Of a stretch of 64,000 nucleotides of DNA, positions 26,584 through 35,589 are shown in pieces. This DNA is from Bradyrhizobium sp. BR 10289 (GTDB taxonomy: Bacteria > Pseudomonadota > Alphaproteobacteria > Rhizobiales > Xanthobacteraceae), in contig NZ_JACOFR010000009.1 of NCBI RefSeq assembly GCF_019455385.1, positions 186,001-250,000 of the forward strand. Reading direction: 5' to 3'. The translations under genes were made by a program, and so were the position numbers. The first letter of the stretch is position 1, and each line of letters opens with the position of its first letter. Below the pieces are notes generated by a model, which saw only the letters and a list, made by a program, of their open reading frames with translations, did no database searches and was not told where the DNA came from.

Positions 26584-27328
26584 CGCCAGCGATCAGGCCG
26601 ATCACCAGCGTGCAGATCGCATTGATCTCGGGCTTCACGCCCAGCCGCACCTCGGAATAGATCCGGATCGGCAGCGTCGCCGAGCCCGGGCCGGTGGTGA
26701 AGCTCGCGATCACGAGATCGTCGAGCGACAGCGTGAAAGCCAGCATCCAGCCGGCGACGATCGCGGGCGCAATCAGCGGCAGCGTCACGGCAACGAACGC
26801 CCGCACCGGGTTGCAGCCGAGGTCCATTGCCGCCTCCTCCAGCGAGCGGTCGAGCGAGCCGAGGCGGGACTGCACCACGACAGCGACGAAGCACATGGTC
26901 AGCGTGGTGTGGGCGATCGTCACCGTCCAGAAGCCGCGCTCGGCGTTCAGCGCCACGAACAGCAGCAGCAGCGACAGGCCGGTGATCACTTCCGGCATCA
27001 CCAGCGGCGCATAGAGCATGCCGGAGAACAGGGTGCGGCCACGAAAGCCCTCGCCGCGCGACAGCGCGACGGCGGCGAGCGTGCCGAGCAGCGTGGCGAT
27101 GCTCGCGGAGGAGACCGCGACGCGAAAACTCATCCAGGCCGCCTCGATCATGGCGCGGTCGCCAAAGAACTCGTGATACCAGCGCAGCGACCAGCCGCCC
27201 CACACCGTCACCAGCCGCGAGGCGTTGAAGGAATAGATGACGAGGATGAGGATCGGCAAATAGAGGAACGCCAGCCCCAACGCGAGCGAGGCGATGTTGA
27301 AGCGGGACAGGCGGGAGAGCTTGCGCAT
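26516..27328 (-). CDS. ABC transporter permease, spermidine/putrescine type (PotC/PotI-like)
   Basis: 270 residues and six membrane helices. The sequence after the first helix (LYLPILILVIYSFNASR) and the EAA loop (LEEAAMDLGCNPVRAFVAVTLP) match the second permease of polyamine importers. The segment FTLSLDDLVIASFTTGPGS is a strong PotC/PotI landmark. It overlaps the 3' end of the facing membrane-protein gene by 68 bases. With the other permease and ATPase upstream it forms an importer core. No binding-protein gene is adjacent. Confidence 0.88.
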   Translation of the reverse strand: MRKLSRLSRFNIASLALGLAFLYLPILILVIYSFNASRLVTVWGGWSLRWYHEFFGDRAMIEAAWMSFRVAVSSASIATLLGTLAAVALSRGEGFRGRTLFSGMLYAPLVMPEVITGLSLLLLFVALNAERGFWTVTIAHTTLTMCFVAVVVQSRLGSLDRSLEEAAMDLGCNPVRAFVAVTLPLIAPAIVAGWMLAFTLSLDDLVIASFTTGPGSATLPIRIYSEVRLGVKPEINAICTLVIGLIAGVIVIASLASKLSSSQAESAAPL

Positions 27329-27332
27329 GCCG

Positions 27333-28247
27333 TCAGCGCCCCTGTTCCAGCTGCCGCTTCTGCAGCCGTTCGTACAGCAAGAGCGGCACCAGCAGCACGA
27401 CCAGCAGGACGATGGCCGCGGCGGAGGCGACCGGCCAGTCCTTGTTGGTGAAGAATTCCAGCCACAGGGTCTGGCCGATCATCAGCGAATTGGAGCCGGC
27501 CAGAAGATCAGGGATGACGAACTCGCCGACGATCGGGATGAAACACAGCAGCACGCCGGCGCCCACACCGGGCAGCGACAGCGGAAAGGTGACCAGCCAG
27601 AACACCTGCAAGGGCGGCGCGCCGAGATCGCTGGCCGCCTCCTCCAGCACCGGCTCCATCTTGGCGAGCGTGGCGTAGAGCGGCAGGATCATGAACGGCA
27701 GATACGAATAGACGATGCCGATATACATCGCGGTGTCGGTCGAGAGCCACACCACGGGCTGGCTGACCAGATGCAGCGCCAGCAAGATCTGGTTGAGCAG
27801 GCCGTCATGCTGGAGGATGTTGATCCAGGCATAGATGCGGATCAGGAACGAGGTCCAGAACGGCACGATCACCAGCACCATCGCCACCGCCTGCCAGCGT
27901 TTCGGCAATCGCGCCATGCCGTAGGCGATGGGATAGCCGATCACGAGCAGCAACGCCGTCGCGGTGAGGGCGACGGTGAGGCTGCGGACATAGGCGAACA
28001 CATAGATGTCGTCGGACGCAAGCAGCTTGAAATTGTCGATCGACAGGGCAGCGAACGCCGTCTTCAGCGCCTCCCACCCCGCCGTGAGATCGAACACGGG
28101 CTCGTAAGGCGGCTGCGCGATTGCGGTCTGGGACAGGCCGATCTTGAGCACGAAGCCGAACGGTACCAGGAAGAACAGCACCATCCAAAGATAGGGCGCG
28201 ATGGCGGCAAAGCGCGCCGGCCGCGCAAAAATGCGGCGGGAGCTCAT
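27333..28247 (-). CDS. ABC transporter permease, spermidine/putrescine type (PotB/PotH-like)
   Basis: 304 residues from the ATG at 28247, which overlaps the upstream potA-like stop as ATGA. An ATG six codons earlier would lengthen the overlap. It has six membrane helices starting IAPYLWMVLFFLVPFGFVLKI (described as the first helix, about 15-35). The EAA loop reads LEEAASDLGAPPLQVFWLVTFP, and FIPIVGEFVIPDLLAGSNS is the PotB/PotH landmark. It pairs with the following permease, which starts four bases after this stop. Confidence 0.88.
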   Translation of the reverse strand: MSSRRIFARPARFAAIAPYLWMVLFFLVPFGFVLKIGLSQTAIAQPPYEPVFDLTAGWEALKTAFAALSIDNFKLLASDDIYVFAYVRSLTVALTATALLLVIGYPIAYGMARLPKRWQAVAMVLVIVPFWTSFLIRIYAWINILQHDGLLNQILLALHLVSQPVVWLSTDTAMYIGIVYSYLPFMILPLYATLAKMEPVLEEAASDLGAPPLQVFWLVTFPLSLPGVGAGVLLCFIPIVGEFVIPDLLAGSNSLMIGQTLWLEFFTNKDWPVASAAAIVLLVVLLVPLLLYERLQKRQLEQGR

Positions 28248-29401
28248 GACGGCAGCACCACGCAATCGTCGGGCGTGAACCAGGCGACGACGTGCTGGTT
28301 CAGGCTGTAGGCGTCGACGTCGAGGCGCGCGCTGTTGGCGACGGAGGCCTGCACCATGCCGCCGGTCTCGAGCTTCACCTTATAGGTGGTGGAACCGCCG
28401 AGATAGCAGATGTCGGCGATCACGCCGTCCAGCCGGTTGAGCGTCGTTTCGTGACCGGCCTCGCTGACGGGTCCGCGGCGCGACAGCTTGATCTTCTCGG
28501 GACGGATCGCGACCGCAAATCGCCCCGCGCCGACCGGCTCGCGCGGCTCGGCCACCACCAGCGTCCCCGCGTCGCGCGTGCCGATCACCAGGCGATGACC
28601 GTCGCGCAATTTGGACTCGCCGTCGAACAGATTGATGTCGCCGACGAACTCCGCGATCCACCGCGAGCGTGGCGCCTCGTAGAGCTCGCGCGGCGGCGCG
28701 ACCTGGGCGAGCTTGCCTGACTTCATTACGCCGATTCTATCAGCCATCGTCATGGCTTCCTCCTGATCGTGGGTGACGATGATGAAGGTCATGCCGAGCC
28801 GGCGTTGCAGCTCCATCAGTTCGCCTTGGGTATTTTCGCGCAGCTTCTTGTCGAGGGCTGCGAGCGGCTCGTCGAGCAGCAGAAGCTTCGGGCGGCGCGC
28901 CAATGCACGCGCCAGGGCGACACGCTGGCGCTGACCGCCGGAGAGCTGGTCCGGCTTGCGCTTCTCGAGTCCCTCGAGCTTGACCAGCGCGACCATCTCC
29001 GCGACGCGGGTTGCGATCTCGGTGCGCGCTAGGCCGGCGCGCTTCAGCCCAAACGCAATGTTGTCGCGCACCGACAGATGCGGAAACAATGCATAGTTCT
29101 GGAACATCATGTTGATCGGACGCTCATGCGGCAGCGCCTGCGCGATGTCCTTGCCATCGAGCAAGATACGCCCTTCGTCGGGCGCCTCGAAGCCGGCGAG
29201 CATGCGCAGCAGCGTGGTCTTGCCGCAGCCGGAAGGGCCAAGCAAAGCGAAGAACTCGCCGGCCTTGATGTCGAGCGATACGCCGTCCACGGCGCGGAAC
29301 GTCCCAAAGGTCTTGGCCACGCCCTCGATGCGCAGCAGCGGCTGCCCGGCAGCCGGATGCGCATCCGCTGCAAGGTCTGTCTTGGGCAACTCGTCAGTCA
29401 T
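28244..29401 (-). CDS. ABC transporter ATP-binding protein, spermidine/putrescine type (PotA-like)
   Basis: 385 residues from the ATG at 29401 (CAGGGACC upstream); the frame is open four codons further. Motifs are Walker A GPSGCGKTT, Q-loop FQNYALFPH, signature LSGGQRQRV, Walker B LLLLDEPLAALD and the switch His in ITHDQEEA. A C-terminal TOBE regulatory region (about 290-385) follows. It is the ATPase for the two downstream permeases. It might also serve the nearby sugar-type permeases that lack one, although the TOBE and permease pairing favour the polyamine set. Confidence 0.88.
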   Translation of the reverse strand: MTDELPKTDLAADAHPAAGQPLLRIEGVAKTFGTFRAVDGVSLDIKAGEFFALLGPSGCGKTTLLRMLAGFEAPDEGRILLDGKDIAQALPHERPINMMFQNYALFPHLSVRDNIAFGLKRAGLARTEIATRVAEMVALVKLEGLEKRKPDQLSGGQRQRVALARALARRPKLLLLDEPLAALDKKLRENTQGELMELQRRLGMTFIIVTHDQEEAMTMADRIGVMKSGKLAQVAPPRELYEAPRSRWIAEFVGDINLFDGESKLRDGHRLVIGTRDAGTLVVAEPREPVGAGRFAVAIRPEKIKLSRRGPVSEAGHETTLNRLDGVIADICYLGGSTTYKVKLETGGMVQASVANSARLDVDAYSLNQHVVAWFTPDDCVVLPS

Positions 29402-29476
29402 GGTCCCTGCCAACCCCGATTCCGCCGCACGCTAGCGGCCGATCGTCGTTTGCTCAACCAGTTCGGGGCGGATCAT

Positions 29477-30937
29477 TCACATCACATTCGCCATGAACGC
29501 CGCCAGCGCGTCACGGTCCGCCGCGGGCATGGTTAGACCAAGCTTGGAGCGTCGCCACAGGACATCCTCCGGAAACCGCGCCCATTCGTGGGCCATGAGA
29601 TAGCGCACCTCGGCGGCGGTCAGCTCGGGGCCGAAGGCGGGACCGAGTTCATCGCGGCTCTTCGCCTCGCCGAGCACGGCCGGCAACCGCGAACCATAAG
29701 CCCCGACCAGACGGTGGGCCTCCGGCTCGGAGAGAAAACGCCAGCGGTCGCGCGCGAGGTCGACCTGGTGATCGAAGCGATCCCAGGCGAAGTCTCCGCC
29801 GGGCAGCGCCGCACCGGCGGTCCAGGGACGCGACATCGGATAGAAGGGCGTGAGCTTTGTTACTGCCCGCTCGGCGCGCAGGCGCGAGGTGGTGACGTCG
29901 CCGCCGACCATCGTGATCAACGGCGCCTTGCGGCGGCGTGCGTGGAACAGCGTCGTGCCGTCGCGCCCGCGCGCGGACGCCAGCGTCAGATTGACGCCGG
30001 AGACCGTCCGAACCACATCGGCGGGCGCGACGCGCTCGCGGAAATAGCGGCTGGCGGCATCGCAGAGATAGCTGACGTCGGCACTCGGCATCGCCACGAT
30101 CGCGGGATCGCCGGTGAAGGCGCGCGTGACCATGCCGATCAGCGTGAAATCGCGCTCGAACGGCCGGGCGAAGATCAGCCGTCCGTCATTGTTCTGGAAC
30201 ACGTAGACAGTGTCGGGCTCGAACAATTTCGGCACGACGATCTGGCTCATCTGCATCGCCGCCATCGGGGCTTGCTGCTGCCGCAGCACGGTGTCGGCGA
30301 CCATCGCGGTCCAGCCGCCGGCGGCGTTGGCGAGCGCACGAGACGTGATCGTGCGGCGAATGCCGCGATCGACCACCGCAAGGCGCCACGTGTCGGTGCG
30401 ATCGGCGCGGATGCAGCGCGCCCCGGTGCGGATCGCGGCGCCGCGTTCGGCGGCATCCAGCGCCGTCAGCACCACCAGGCGGGAATCATCGACGACGCAG
30501 TCCGAATATTCGAAGGCCATGCCGAACGGGCGCTTCAGGGCGTCGCCGACCGGATGATGCGTGATATCGAGCGTGGACGACGGCGGCAAGCCGCCCCGGT
30601 TCGTGAGGCAATCATAGACATACAGGCCGGCGCGCAGCAGCCATGGCGGGCGTTCCTCGGAATGGGCGGGAATCGCGAAGCGCATCGGCCGGACCAGATG
30701 CGGCGCAATTCGAAGCCAGATCCGGCGCTCAGCGAGCGCCCGCCGTACCCGCCAGAAGCCGCGGCGCTCCAGCACCGACAGATCGCCGTGGATCAGCCGC
30801 GGCGTCGCCGACGAGGCCGCGCTGCCAAGATCGCCCTGCTCGAACAGGATGACGCGCAGGCCGCGGCCGGCCGCATCGCGGGCGAGGCTGACACCGTTCA
30901 AGCCACCGCCGATGATCGCAAGATCGTAATCCGCCAT
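29477..30937 (-). CDS. glpD: Glycerol-3-phosphate dehydrogenase GlpD
   Basis: 486 residues. An FAD-binding Rossmann start (YDLAIIGGGLNGVSLARDAAGRG) is followed by GDLGSAASSATPRLIHGDLSVLERRG, the GlpD family sequence near the flavin. The C-terminal part includes MVGGDVTTSRLRAERAV and the family ending around EWARFPEDVLWRRSKLGL. The membrane-associated enzyme oxidises glycerol-3-phosphate to dihydroxyacetone phosphate and passes electrons to quinone. It lies on the same strand upstream of the polyamine-type importer; a shared transcript is possible but not shown. The assignment is secure. Confidence 0.92.
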   Translation of the reverse strand: MADYDLAIIGGGLNGVSLARDAAGRGLRVILFEQGDLGSAASSATPRLIHGDLSVLERRGFWRVRRALAERRIWLRIAPHLVRPMRFAIPAHSEERPPWLLRAGLYVYDCLTNRGGLPPSSTLDITHHPVGDALKRPFGMAFEYSDCVVDDSRLVVLTALDAAERGAAIRTGARCIRADRTDTWRLAVVDRGIRRTITSRALANAAGGWTAMVADTVLRQQQAPMAAMQMSQIVVPKLFEPDTVYVFQNNDGRLIFARPFERDFTLIGMVTRAFTGDPAIVAMPSADVSYLCDAASRYFRERVAPADVVRTVSGVNLTLASARGRDGTTLFHARRRKAPLITMVGGDVTTSRLRAERAVTKLTPFYPMSRPWTAGAALPGGDFAWDRFDHQVDLARDRWRFLSEPEAHRLVGAYGSRLPAVLGEAKSRDELGPAFGPELTAAEVRYLMAHEWARFPEDVLWRRSKLGLTMPAADRDALAAFMANVM

Positions 30938-30973
30938 GAAACCGTCGAGAGGAGCGAGGCAAGCCCCTCCTCA

Positions 30974-33661
30974 CTAACCGGTCTTGAGCGCAAGCTCCAT
31001 GGTTTCGGCGCGGCCGATGAGGTCGGCATATTTCCCGATCGGCAGCGGCTTGCCGAGCAGATAGCCCTGCACGCCGTCGCAGCCTTCCTTGGCGAGGAAG
31101 GCGAGCTGCTCGACCGTCTCGACGCCCTCGGCGATGATCGACATGTCGAGGCCGTGGCCGAGATCGATCACGGCGCGCACGATCGCTGCCGATTGCGGAT
31201 TGCGGCCGAGATTGATGATGAAGGCGCGGTCGATCTTGATCTTGTCGAACGGGAACGCCTGGAGATAGCTCAGCGAGGAATAGCCGCTGCCGAAATCGTC
31301 CATGGAGATGCGTACGCCCAAAGCCTTCAACCGGCGCAGCAGCGCAAGGCCGCGATCGAAATCCTCGATCAGCACGCCCTCGGTGATTTCGAGCTCGAGC
31401 CGGCCGGGCGCGAGCCCCGTCTCGATTAGGATCGAATGGACGAGGCCGACGACGTCGCCGTGCATGAACTGCGCCGGCGACAGATTGACCGCGACCTGGA
31501 GCGGCTTCGGCCAGGACGCCGCCTCGCGGCAGGCCTCGCGCAGGATCCATTCGCCCATCTCGACGATCAGGCCGCTCTCCTCGGCGATCGGGATGAATTC
31601 GGCCGGCGAGACCTGGCCGCGCACCGGATGCTGCCAGCGCGCCAGCGCCTCGAATCCGATGATGTCGCTTTCGGCGACGCTGTGGCGCGCGATGCCTTGC
31701 GGCTGGAAGGCCAGCGAGAGCTCGCCGTTCTTGATCGCCATCGACAGGTCCTGATGCAGCACGCGGCGATCGCGGATCTGCTGGTCCATCTCCGGCTGGT
31801 ACAGGCTGATCGTGCCACGCGACTTCTGCTTGGCGCGGAACAGCGCCGCGCCGGCATTGGCGAGCAGCGAGGCAGCGTCGGCGCCGTTGTGCGGGAAGAT
31901 CGACATGCCGGTGGTGATGCCGGCACGAACCGGCCGGCCATCGATCTGGAATTCCTCGGCGATGGCCTCGCCAATCTGCTGCGCCAGTGAAAGACCGGCC
32001 TCCGGCTGCTTGCCGTCGATGATCAGGCCGAACTCGTCGCCGGACAGGCGCGCCACCACGCCGCCACGCGCGGAATCCTGAAGCCGCTGGGCCACCTCGA
32101 TCAGAAGCTTGTCGCCGAGCGCATGGCCGAAGACGTCGTTGACCTCCTTGAGGCCGTCGAGATCGACGCAGAGAACGGCGAATTCCTCACCGGTGCCTTC
32201 GCAGGCCTCGATCATCTGGGTCAGCGCCTGGAGGAAGGCGGCGCGGTTCGGCAGGTCGGTCAGGCCGTCATGATAGGCCATGTGCGCCATGCGCGACTCG
32301 GTCTGCCGGCGGTCGGTGACGTCCTCGTGGGTCTTGATCAGATATTGCGGCTCGCCGGCATCGCTCAGCACGGTGGCGCGGCGGGTCAGGAACAGCCGCA
32401 GGCCGTCCTTCGTGGAGATCGGATGCTCCTCGGTGATCATCCCGCGTTTCTTGATCGCGGCCTCGTCGCGCGCGATGATCAGCTTGGCTTCCTTGGCATT
32501 GAAGATGTCGGACGCGGTCAGGCCCGTGGCTTCCTCGCGCCGGCGGTTGAGGATGGTCTCGGCGCTGCGGTTGGCGAGGAGGTAGCGGCCGTCCTTGACC
32601 TGCTCCACGATCAGCGCGACCGGGATGTTGTCGACCACGAGCTCCAGGAACTTCTTGGTGCTCTCCAGCTCCTGCGACAGCGAGCGGCGGTCGGTGATGT
32701 CCTCGAATACGATCAGCAAGAATTCAGGCTTGTTGCTCTCGTTGCGGACCACGATCCGGATCGAGGCCACCATGCGCCGGGTCGCGCCGCGCTCGACCTC
32801 GAACTCGTTGCGGTACTGGCCGGCGGGCGCGATCAGCGCCGCGCGATCGGTCGCCTCGATGGCGGCGGCCGAATTCGGCGCGAACAGCTCGCGGGCGTTC
32901 TTGCCGACGACCTGGTCGCGCGAGAATCCCCAGAACCGTTCATAGGCGCTGTTGGCGAAGATGTAGCGGCCGTCCTCGATGCTCTTGGCGGCCACGCAGG
33001 CCGGCACGTTGTCGAGCACGGTTTCCAGGAACTGCTTGGTGGAGGCGAGTTGCCGCGACAGCCTGCGCTGTTCGCTGACGTCCAGATGGGTGGCGACCGA
33101 GCCGCCATTCGGCAGCACGAAATATTTCACCAGGATGGCCCGGCCATCGGGCAGCTCGGTGATCAGGCCGTTGGGGCTCGCCGCCTTCTCGTAGAACTCG
33201 TCGTCGGAGACGCCGCCGAGGACGTTGCGCTTGCGCCGGAGCTCGAGGATGTCGTAGCCGGTCATGCCGGCCCACAGCTCCGAGCGCATCAGGCCGTAGA
33301 TATCGAGATAGCGGTCGTTGCAGAAGATGATGCGCCGTTGCGCATCGGTCATCACCACGCCCTGATTGAGGTTGTTCATGGCGGAGGAGATGAAGGCGTT
33401 GCGCCGCAATTGCGTGCGCTGGGACCGGCGCAGCGCGGAATGGACCCACAGCACCACGGCCGCCAGGAACGCGCAAACGACAACGCCCCCGATCAGGGTT
33501 TCCCAGATCAGGTTCGGATCGAGCTTGCCCAGATAGCTCGGCGCCTCCAGGCTGTCCGACAGCGCGAAGGCACGCGCAGGCGCGACCGCGCCGGCCAGGC
33601 ACACGGCGGCCTGCACAGCAATCGGAAGCATGCTGCCCGCGTGCCAGTTGTTTTCAGCCAT
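30974..33661 (-). CDS. Membrane-anchored PAS-GGDEF-EAL cyclic-di-GMP protein
   Basis: 895 residues. An N-terminal membrane region (about 1-75, two hydrophobic stretches) is followed by three PAS domains (about 85-195, 205-320, 325-440), a GGDEF domain (about 455-620) and an EAL domain (about 635-885). The diguanylate cyclase signature is SGDEF instead of GGDEF, so synthesis may be weak or lost. EAL residues are intact (FEALARW, ITEGVLIEDF, DDFGSGYSS, KIDRAFI, AEGVET), so phosphodiesterase activity is likely. It probably lowers cyclic-di-GMP in response to PAS-sensed cues. It is the third gene from the start of a minus-strand block ending at the importer. Confidence 0.9.
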   Translation of the reverse strand: MAENNWHAGSMLPIAVQAAVCLAGAVAPARAFALSDSLEAPSYLGKLDPNLIWETLIGGVVVCAFLAAVVLWVHSALRRSQRTQLRRNAFISSAMNNLNQGVVMTDAQRRIIFCNDRYLDIYGLMRSELWAGMTGYDILELRRKRNVLGGVSDDEFYEKAASPNGLITELPDGRAILVKYFVLPNGGSVATHLDVSEQRRLSRQLASTKQFLETVLDNVPACVAAKSIEDGRYIFANSAYERFWGFSRDQVVGKNARELFAPNSAAAIEATDRAALIAPAGQYRNEFEVERGATRRMVASIRIVVRNESNKPEFLLIVFEDITDRRSLSQELESTKKFLELVVDNIPVALIVEQVKDGRYLLANRSAETILNRRREEATGLTASDIFNAKEAKLIIARDEAAIKKRGMITEEHPISTKDGLRLFLTRRATVLSDAGEPQYLIKTHEDVTDRRQTESRMAHMAYHDGLTDLPNRAAFLQALTQMIEACEGTGEEFAVLCVDLDGLKEVNDVFGHALGDKLLIEVAQRLQDSARGGVVARLSGDEFGLIIDGKQPEAGLSLAQQIGEAIAEEFQIDGRPVRAGITTGMSIFPHNGADAASLLANAGAALFRAKQKSRGTISLYQPEMDQQIRDRRVLHQDLSMAIKNGELSLAFQPQGIARHSVAESDIIGFEALARWQHPVRGQVSPAEFIPIAEESGLIVEMGEWILREACREAASWPKPLQVAVNLSPAQFMHGDVVGLVHSILIETGLAPGRLELEITEGVLIEDFDRGLALLRRLKALGVRISMDDFGSGYSSLSYLQAFPFDKIKIDRAFIINLGRNPQSAAIVRAVIDLGHGLDMSIIAEGVETVEQLAFLAKEGCDGVQGYLLGKPLPIGKYADLIGRAETMELALKTG

Positions 33662-33863
33662 CAGCCACCCGCGATTTCAACGTCGGATTGTCTGGCCTCG
33701 CCGGTTTGGATCGGGTAAACGCCTGTACGCGCAACAGAAAAATGTGACGTCAAATACGGCAATTGCCCTGACATGATAAATTCTTCCTTAACGGAAACCG
33801 GCCCCGCGCCGTCGCTCCCGGGCCCAATGCCACCGGCGCTTCCAGCGGACAGCCCTCACAACC

Positions 33864-34967
33864 ATGGATAGGGTCGATTGCATCGTCGTCGGAGCCGGCG
33901 TGGTCGGGCTCGCGGTGGCCCGAAAGCTGGCCCAGGCCGGGCGCGAGGTGATCGTGCTCGAAGAAGCCGAGGCGATCGGCACCATCACCTCCTCGCGCAA
34001 CAGCGAGGTGATCCATGCCGGCATCTACTACCGCGCCGGGAGCTGGATGGCGCGCATGTGCGTCGATGGCAAGCATGCGCTGTACCGCTATTGCGGCGAG
34101 CGCGGTATCCCGCACAAGAATTGCGGCAAGCTGATCGTCGCGACCTCTCCGAAAGAAACCGAGAAGCTGCAATCGATCAAGGCGCATGCCGAAGCCAATG
34201 GCGTGCTCGACATGCAGCTGCTCACGGGCGAGACCGCACGCGCGCTGGAGCCGGCGCTGGCCTGCGACGCCGCGCTGCTTTCGCCCTCGACCGGCATCAT
34301 CGACAGCCACGCCTACATGCTCTCGCTGCGCGGCGAGGCCGAGGAAGCGGGCGCAGCGTTCGCGTTTCACACCCCGCTGATCCGCGCCAAGGCATCGGCC
34401 GGAATGATCGAGGTCGAGGCCGGCGGCGAGGCACCGATGACGCTGCAATGCAGCCTGCTCGTCAACGCCGCGGGCCTTTCCGCAACGACGGTCGCGCGCA
34501 ACATCGATGGCATGCCGCTCGACCGGATTCCGCCGGCCTATCTCGCCAAGGGAAATTACTTCAGCTGCAACGCCAAGGCGCCGTTCTCGCGCCTGATCTA
34601 TCCGGTGCCCGAGCCTGGCGGCCTCGGCGTGCATCTGACGCTGGACATGGCGGGGCAGGCGCGTTTCGGCCCCGACGTCGAGTGGATCGAGACGATCAAC
34701 TACGAGGTCGATCCGTCACGCGCCGAGCGCTTCTATCCGGCGATCCGCAAATACTGGCCGACGCTGCCTGACGGCGCGTTGATGCCCAGCTATTCGGGCA
34801 TTCGTCCGAAGATCGTGCCGCCGGCCGTGGCCACCCAGGATTTCCTGATGCAGGGCCCGCGGGATCATGGCGTCGAGGGATTGATCAATCTGTTCGGCAT
34901 CGAATCGCCGGGACTGACGTCCTCGCTCGCAATCGCCGATCACGTCGCCGAGCTCGCAGACGTCTAA
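33864..34967 (+). CDS. L-2-hydroxyglutarate oxidase/dehydrogenase-like FAD protein (LhgO family)
   Basis: 367 residues. An FAD-binding start (VDCIVVGAGVVGLAVARKL) leads to the characteristic SSRNSEVIHAGIYY, then CGKLIVATSPKE and a C-terminal LFGIESPGLTSSLAIADHVAEL. This pattern belongs to the DAO-fold LhgO / L-2-hydroxyglutarate dehydrogenase family, which oxidises L-2-hydroxyglutarate to 2-oxoglutarate. The family also contains proteins of other specificity, so the substrate is likely rather than certain. It stands alone between the PAS-GGDEF-EAL gene (divergent) and a small YdcH gene (convergent). Confidence 0.83.
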   Translation: MDRVDCIVVGAGVVGLAVARKLAQAGREVIVLEEAEAIGTITSSRNSEVIHAGIYYRAGSWMARMCVDGKHALYRYCGERGIPHKNCGKLIVATSPKETEKLQSIKAHAEANGVLDMQLLTGETARALEPALACDAALLSPSTGIIDSHAYMLSLRGEAEEAGAAFAFHTPLIRAKASAGMIEVEAGGEAPMTLQCSLLVNAAGLSATTVARNIDGMPLDRIPPAYLAKGNYFSCNAKAPFSRLIYPVPEPGGLGVHLTLDMAGQARFGPDVEWIETINYEVDPSRAERFYPAIRKYWPTLPDGALMPSYSGIRPKIVPPAVATQDFLMQGPRDHGVEGLINLFGIESPGLTSSLAIADHVAELADV

Positions 34968-35005
34968 TTGCCGCGCAAGAATCTTGCACGGCGACGCACC
35001 TTTCA

Positions 35006-35037
35006 GCAGGGATGAGCGTGGTAGCTCTCACCCCTGC
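35006..35037. terminator. Hairpin between convergent LhgO-like and YdcH genes
   Basis: Arms 35006-35016 (GCAGGGATGAG) and 35027-35037 (CTCACCCCTGC) pair over 11 bases with one mismatch and a ten-base loop. It stands 39 bases beyond the plus-strand stop and 43 beyond the minus-strand stop. There is no T-run on either side, so it may slow or protect rather than fully terminate. Confidence 0.4.
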
Positions 35038-35079
35038 GTAAAGGATTTGGGTCAAACTCTACGCTGTTACGGGGGGTTA

Positions 35080-35259
35080 CTAGTGGAGCGTGTCGCCGTG
35101 CTTCAGACGCTCGATCTGGTCCTTGACCATCAACTTGCGGCGCTTCAACTCAACAATTTGCAGGTCGTCTGTTGAAAGGTGCACGAGAGCTTCGTGCAAT
35201 TCGTTTTCGAGAGTTTTGTGCTTCCGTTCCAATTCAACAAGATGTGCCTGAATTGTCAT
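35080..35259 (-). CDS. YdcH family (DUF465) small protein, 59 residues
   Basis: The gene is 60 codons long. A perfect AGGAGG ribosome binding site ends seven bases before the ATG at 35259. The product starts MTIQAHLVELERKHKTLE and ends ELKRRKLMVKDQIERLKHG, the two-helix coiled hairpin of the YdcH/DUF465 family, with DDLQIVELKRRKL as the family hallmark. The family is widespread in alphaproteobacteria and of unknown function. A second member of the same family is encoded 330 bases away on the opposite strand. Confidence 0.85.
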   Translation of the reverse strand: MTIQAHLVELERKHKTLENELHEALVHLSTDDLQIVELKRRKLMVKDQIERLKHGDTLH

Positions 35260-35589
35260 TCGAAACCTCCTCGGTAGGGTTGAACCTCAGGATTCGATCC
35301 GGACGAGGAAGTGTACATCACCGATTCGTTCTGTCGATGGGTATCCGTCGTCGCAGCGTCATTTTTGAAAATTCATATGTAACGAAGCGTGAGCAAGGGA
35401 ACCACGCGAGAAAAATTTGTGATATCAATGGGCTTGCGCAACGCTGCCGCGAATCGTCGGAAATATCTTGCGAGAGATCGGTGAGCAGCGACCCGAGATC
35501 GCTTGCGATCACGGCGCGCAAGGACGATAATTTCCACAGGGCATCCACAGCCCAGATCTCACGCCTATCGGTTTTCGGCCACCGCAGAC
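35260..35589. other. Intergenic region between the two YdcH-family genes
   Basis: This 330-base stretch is less GC-rich than its neighbours, with A/T-rich patches at about 35361-35385 and 35411-35431. It must hold the promoters of both divergent YdcH genes. I see no convincing -35/-10 pair, tRNA, repeat or protein. A 76-codon minus-strand frame (35318-35548) has no ribosome binding site or family text and is not called. Confidence 0.5.

Noticed and set aside
35250..35320. Possible tRNA T-arm (GATTCGATCC)
   Set aside because: No acceptor or anticodon stem can be paired around it.
35318..35548. 76-codon minus-strand frame between the YdcH genes
   Set aside because: No ribosome binding site, no family text, and it lies over the promoter region of two better supported genes.
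35533..35551. DnaA-box-like words (TTTCCACAG, ATCCACAG) as a replication origin
   Set aside because: Each has mismatches to TTATCCACA, there is no cluster, and no dnaA, parAB or other origin-linked gene is nearby.
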